Positions 1 through 64,000 of a DNA stretch of 64,000 nucleotides are shown piece after piece. How positions within the stretch are numbered: the first letter of the stretch is position 1; every line of letters begins with the position of its first letter. The notes beneath the pieces were generated by a model that was given only the letters and a program-made list of their open reading frames with translations, made no database searches and had not been told where the DNA came from. The stretch spans positions 1,178,001-1,242,000 of the forward strand of contig JADANN010000099.1 in the NCBI GenBank assembly GCA_018806985.1. The letters run 5' to 3'. A program made the translations under genes and the position numbers. This DNA is from Angiostrongylus vasorum. Taxonomy: Eukaryota; Nematoda; Chromadorea; Rhabditida; Metastrongylidae.

Positions 1-445
1 CTTTCTGTGCTCCCTAAAAGCCAGTGTTAACTAACAGCAAAGCCAATTATAGATAACAGCACTGCGCTCAGAAAAAAGAAAGCTTTCTGTAATCTATAGG
101 TGTGAACCCGTGGTATTTCTGTTGAATTTTGCGCTGATCTTTCGAGTTTTTCGAAGTCCTTACGTTGTTTGGTAAAACTTTATGCGATTGTTGCTTTTTT
201 CAAGCAAAACGCTGAAAAAGCTCTAAACAGGAAAAAAATATTCGTCAACTCCCGCAATGAATGTTCCGCATGAGATTTGGGAAGTAGGATAAGCCGTCAA
301 CAATTTGTGTGAAACCAATAGCCCTCTCAACGAAATAAATAATATTCCTCTAGAATTTCATCATAGTCAATCAGTTTTCATTTGAACCTGTAACGACGGC
401 AAAAGTGGTACTGCGTGTTTTCCTCACCATGTTTTTTACTTGTAG
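1..445. other. Intron sequence left of first visible exon
   Basis: AT-rich, stop-rich in all frames; no recognisable domain or repeat. It ends in a T-rich tract and TGTAG acceptor at 441-445. Because the first exon starts in the middle of a helical domain, this is an intron and earlier exons lie outside the window. Confidence 0.6.
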
Positions 446-60142
<59,697 letters not shown>

Positions 60143-61129
60143 GCATCACATCACCTTAGGTTCTATTGATGCTTCTAGAATTTCCTCAGTTATTTCCTGT
60201 CTGCCAAACGAACCATTATTCCCATTACACTGCTTAAAATTGTTGAAATGGTATTTCCTACCTTTCTGGATCCTCCTTGTTCGCAAAGTTTTCCTCTGTT
60301 GTGAAGAATCATCATGATTTTCCTGCCAGCATATTTATATCCCAATCCGTCTAGAGCAGTTCTTGAATTCTTTCAAAGTGCTTAAATTTCTGCAACAACG
60401 ACTCAGCGAAGCTCTTTCCTTTGCCAAGTACGAATTTGTACTAGAATCTACGTCGGTTCTGTCTTCTCAAATTTTGGTGCTTTATTTCTAAATGAGACTT
60501 TATGCCTTTGTTGCACACCAGTTTTCTATCTATGATTTTGTTTGTACGACATCTTCTTAAAGTTAGGTCATCGAAATAAGATGAAGAAAAGAAAAGTCGA
60601 TCATATTTTCCCGTGTAAATTCAAACATGAACTCAAAGTAAATCAAACGGCTCACTAGGGGGAACCACTGTGGCAGGTAGCTGTTGACGATGGTACGGTA
60701 CAACCGCGCTGGAACCAATTTACTTCCATCAACGATGATCGTCTGAACACTTAGATTAGAGCGTATAGCGCACAACTGTTCCGAAGCTCACGAAATAAGC
60801 TCGAATAGACTAACTATCATGTCAATAAAATTGTAAAGGATAAAAAAAACCCAAAAAAAGGACTTTCACGAGTATTGATGTGAAGAAAAAGCTGGGTGTG
60901 AATTTCGTTTTGAGCATTCATGAAGTAAAACCTTCTGCTTCCTTGAGCAGCTGCAGAACAGTCGACAATGTTCCGCACAGTTGCACAAAGATGAAGCTAA
61001 TCCGAGGGGCAAAATTGCTTATGTTCGCTGTAAAATCTTGAGCCGGAGCAAAGCCATTAGATCAACAAAGTGCTGTCAAAAAAGTCGACAAAATGAGTTA
61101 GCAGCTGTATTCACAACAAGGATGCTGAC
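60143..61129. other. Downstream region after the putative stop
   Basis: No poly(A) signal of AATAAA type and no further Ig or kinase exon could be recognised. The frame 60981-61304 + runs into a family C repeat. This is either 3' flank or intron if the gene continues. Confidence 0.4.
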
Positions 61130-61340
61130 GCACAGGCAAAGCTCAGAGTTGAAGAGAGACAAAAGTTGGTCTTTGAACTTACCATTACCCTTATTGGGTG
61201 CTCACGTGATATCCCCACACCAGTCGAGTCCCTACGTTTGCGTTCCTCTCACCCATTGTTTTACTCAGCCGGTATTATCAGCAATCACCCGTCAACGGAT
61301 ATGATCTGGGGGATCCGAATCCGGGATGGATACCAGTTAA
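61130..61340 (-). repeat. Family C element, single arm
   Basis: Matches the left arm: TTTGAACTTACCATTACCC, GGGTGCTCACGTGATATCCC, then CACCCGTCAACGGATATGAT and a centre-like end. Confidence 0.58.
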
Positions 61341-61394
61341 GCTGAGGCAGCAGTAGGAATTACATTATTTGATTTTATCTACTGCCTACTATTT

Positions 61395-61945
61395 TTTATA
61401 CGCACGCTTTAAGGTGAGGTACAATTATAATGATGCTAGGATATGAGCAAAACTCAGAATCGCAAATGAACTCCGAACCACCGATTACCTTTTCAGGGAA
61501 CTCACGAGTTACCTACTGTACCACCAAGGCCTGTGCTTTGCTTTCCATTCAGCGTATCTTTTACTCTGTCGGGACTGTCAACATTGAACTGTCATTGGGA
61601 ACGATTCGAGGAATAAAAATCGGCACTGAACCCAGTTAAGCAACGCTAAACATTATGATTTAGACCACCACGATTTTAGCTTAACTTAGTTCAATGTCTA
61701 TTTGTTTTCTCCACATCATTCCCCTTGACGGTTGATTGCTAATTGCACCGTTAGCGTAGAAAACATGCTGAGGGCAATCGCAAAGCACTTGCATGGGTGG
61801 TGCAATAGGTAACACGTAAGCTCCCAGGAAAGGATACTCGTGGATTCGAAGCCCACCTGAGGTTCCGCGTATTTCTCATATCTCAGCGTCCTCGTGATTA
61901 TATTTGACATAACTTCCTGCCATGAAAGAAGAATAGGCAGTGAAT
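61395..61945. repeat. Family C foldback, complete
   Basis: Left arm 61410-61640 with box A/B remnants on the - strand; right arm 61690-61935 with GGTGGTGCAATAGGTAACAC and GGATTCGAAGCCC on +. The outer tail reads GATTATATTTGACATAACTT. Confidence 0.68.
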
Positions 61946-62624
61946 AAAACTTAAAACGTTAAGAACTTCATCGTTTACGACCGACACTAACCAATTAAAG
62001 CAGAGCGGGTTTGTTGCACAACCAACAGTTTGCTAACTAAAGACTTTGAGCGCTCGGCAAGCACCTTCAGAAAATGGTTTTTCGGTGTTTTTCCTTCTTA
62101 AGAGGTGCAAACATAGATCAAAAACACGATTACCAACGCCTATATTAGCAAAGGTGTTCTGGAATCTAATCATGAAATTGATCACTACAGCACGAAGGCC
62201 CACTTTTTTCTTAGTTTATTACCATTGTATTTGTTTTCCCCTTATTTCAGCATATTGCGGACCGTTTGAGTCATATACGACTCACAAAACATTAATCAGT
62301 TTGACATTTTAACTCTAAAGAAGCAGTTCTCAGCTCATACTGAACTTTGCTGATTTGAATAATAACTATTAAAATAATCTTCGTCAACAGCATGCAGTTT
62401 TTATACCCACCCATCCTGTCGTGCAGGTTTTAGGCGCCCAAAACTTCAATTCATGGTTACTTTTTCGCTTCTTTATTATTTAGGGCTGAAATTTCGATTA
62501 AAGAAGTGTTTGAATAAACAGATATTCCTCACAATGGAATGTAATGATCTTCTCATGCCCGCATTAAAGATATTTTTTTAAAGTTACAATGTTTTGACTT
62601 TTATTTTCCGTCCATTCTTCTTTC

Positions 62625-62800
62625 ACAGAACGGTACGATATGAAATAGAACCATAGGCATCCTGAGATATGAGCGCAACTAGCAGCACTTCATTTGGGGT
62701 TCGAACCCACTATTACCTTTGCAGTGGCCTCACCTGCTAGCCACCACACCCACTGAGGCTCTTGCACTCCCCTACTCCCAGATGTGTTTTGACGGAATCG
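62625..62800 (-). repeat. Family C element, single arm
   Basis: GGGGTTCGAACCCACTATTA box B and CACCTGCTAGCCACCACACC box A, both in - orientation; left tail GATATGAAATAGAACCATAG. Confidence 0.6.
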
Positions 62801-62919
62801 GAACAGATTTTGATAGATTCAATCACATTGAAAGGAAAATTGCATCTTCGTGCACTCACCGCCTCCCTATCAGTCCTCGTATGAGTATTTCATGTGGAAA
62901 CCTATCCCACCGAGTTCAC

Positions 62920-64000
62920 ATGGATGGGTAGTGTGCCTGCTTAACGTTAAGATACCAGTCGGAGATATAGTATAACACATGGCTTGATAATGAGGAATTT
63001 CTTTTCCGCGGCTCACTTTCCGATTCCTGGAATCTGTCCGAAAGCAGTGAGAGTTTTGCGTACTGAAGTTCTTCGATTAGTGTGCGAGGATAGTAACTTC
63101 TATTCAAGTTCTTCACCGTTGTGTTTTGTGTCCCTATGTGCGCCTATTGGAGCACTTGGTTCGATTTTACTGTCTACATTTTCTTCCATACGGATGCACG
63201 GCTATCTACCTATTTCTCCAATTTATTCGTTACCCGCACGCTTTACCAGAGATCAGATAAACCGTACCCGAACTCGTGCAATCACCCTCAATACCGTTAG
63301 GGAATACTGTGCAATTTTTGCGTTGTGCACAGGCGTTTATGCTGGTGCTGATGAACTAGCCAGCGTCTTAGAGAGCTCGGTGGTGTTTCAGTCATTGCTA
63401 CCGAATTCTCTAGAGCTGTCTTTTTAGGAAGCGGTTTGATAGCTGCGCTTATTTCGTTGGAAATGAAGAGCGAGTTCAACGGGGACTTCATTCTCACTTG
63501 GATTACCGTTTGGGTGACTGGTTTTCCTTCCACGGCTAACCTGAGAAACTATAGCTTCGTATCCATTGTAAACGGCTATTTGCCGCTCCAGTTTCAGGGA
63601 TTCTTCGTACTGCTCTCTTTCAGTGCATACACTGGTGGCTGTACAAAACGAAGCGCCCCTTTTTTTGTTTGAGGTGTGAAAGGAGAGTTAATGAACTGCT
63701 ATATTTTTTTACTTGGATTTCGGAACCATTTCATGATGCAGCCGTTTCCGGATAGCTTAATTTGAACGTTCAGAATTGGAGGCCAGGCTTTTTGTGGTTT
63801 CTCTGGGGTGAACCCAATGTGCTGTGACTATTCCTTCAATAACGGAAAACATTTGCCCATCTCGTCCTGTGTGGAGTAGGTGACAAACCATTCATCTATG
63901 CATCTACAATACAGAGTGTCCAGAGATCGATTATTGGTGCTTCTATCTTAAACATAAACGAAATGGCAAAGCTTGGTGCAAGTCGCTGTCCCCCACTGCG
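62920..64000 (-). mobile_element. Second Penelope-like element, minus strand, runs off the window
   Basis: Reading leftward from 64000: APIIDLWTLYCRCIDEWFVT (RT YxDD region mutated to C-I-D-E), EMGKCFPLLKE, SGNGCIMKWFRNPSKK, then at 63533-63297 FISNEISAAIKPLPKKTALE and TETPPSSLRRWLV. These align residue by residue with 46060-46680 of the first copy. The catalytic aspartate loss and stops indicate a dead copy. Confidence 0.75.

Noticed and set aside
60981..61304. 107-codon + frame after a GAGCAG acceptor, possible extra 3' exon
   Set aside because: Its second half is family C repeat sequence, the first half has no Ig or spacer character, and there is no supported donor to reach it.

Overview
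The window is nematode genomic DNA, most likely from a clade V / strongylid (hookworm-type) parasite. The evidence is an AT-rich, intron-dense locus with acceptors ending mainly in TTTCAG or TTTAG and donors close to GTAAGT, no operon-like bacterial organisation, and many degraded RTE-type LINEs, tRNA-headed SINEs and Penelope-like elements in the introns. The species assignment is inference; nothing in the window names it.

One very large gene runs on the + strand across almost the whole window. I could chain 62 exons between 446 and 60142, about 2,100 residues, with reading-frame phase matching at nearly every junction. It enters from the left edge (no start codon seen) and appears to stop at 60140-60142. 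Regions in order: (1) 446-15374, sixteen exons encoding about 680 residues of helical, spectrin-like/coiled-coil sequence; (2) 15485-20418, three I-set immunoglobulin (Ig) domains; (3) 22662-44462, twenty-four short exons, every one phase 0 at both ends and 23-34 codons long, encoding a low-complexity T/P/E/K/V-rich spacer, with about eight exons carrying copies of a ~25-residue module (A-I-R-Q-[S/T]-P-A-P-E ... S-V-E-N-[V/I]-A); (4) 49327-60142, a linker and three more Ig domains, ending in a short tail. Spectrin-like rod, cytoplasmic-type Ig domains and an exon-per-module disordered spring make this a giant muscle/cytoskeletal protein of the titin-obscurin-zormin type. The exact orthologue cannot be fixed without a search.

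Everything else lies in introns. 45.4-47.4 kb holds a decayed Penelope-like element (reverse transcriptase with a YIDD box plus GIY-YIG endonuclease) with hammerhead-ribozyme-like motifs on either side; a second one runs off the right edge on the - strand (62.9-64.0 kb). Solo terminal pieces lie at 22.1-22.4, 43.3 and 48.7 kb, the middle one a 66-nt-arm hairpin with a 1-nt loop. At least six RTE-clade LINE fragments are present. Two tRNA-headed SINE families (B, D) share a central core, and a third tRNA-like family (C) occurs as ~500-bp head-to-head foldbacks concentrated between 57.9 and 62 kb. A ~380-bp unclassified repeat (A) occurs five times. (TA)n and (AAT)n microsatellites are present. 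No rRNA, true tRNA, CRISPR or second protein-coding host gene was found.
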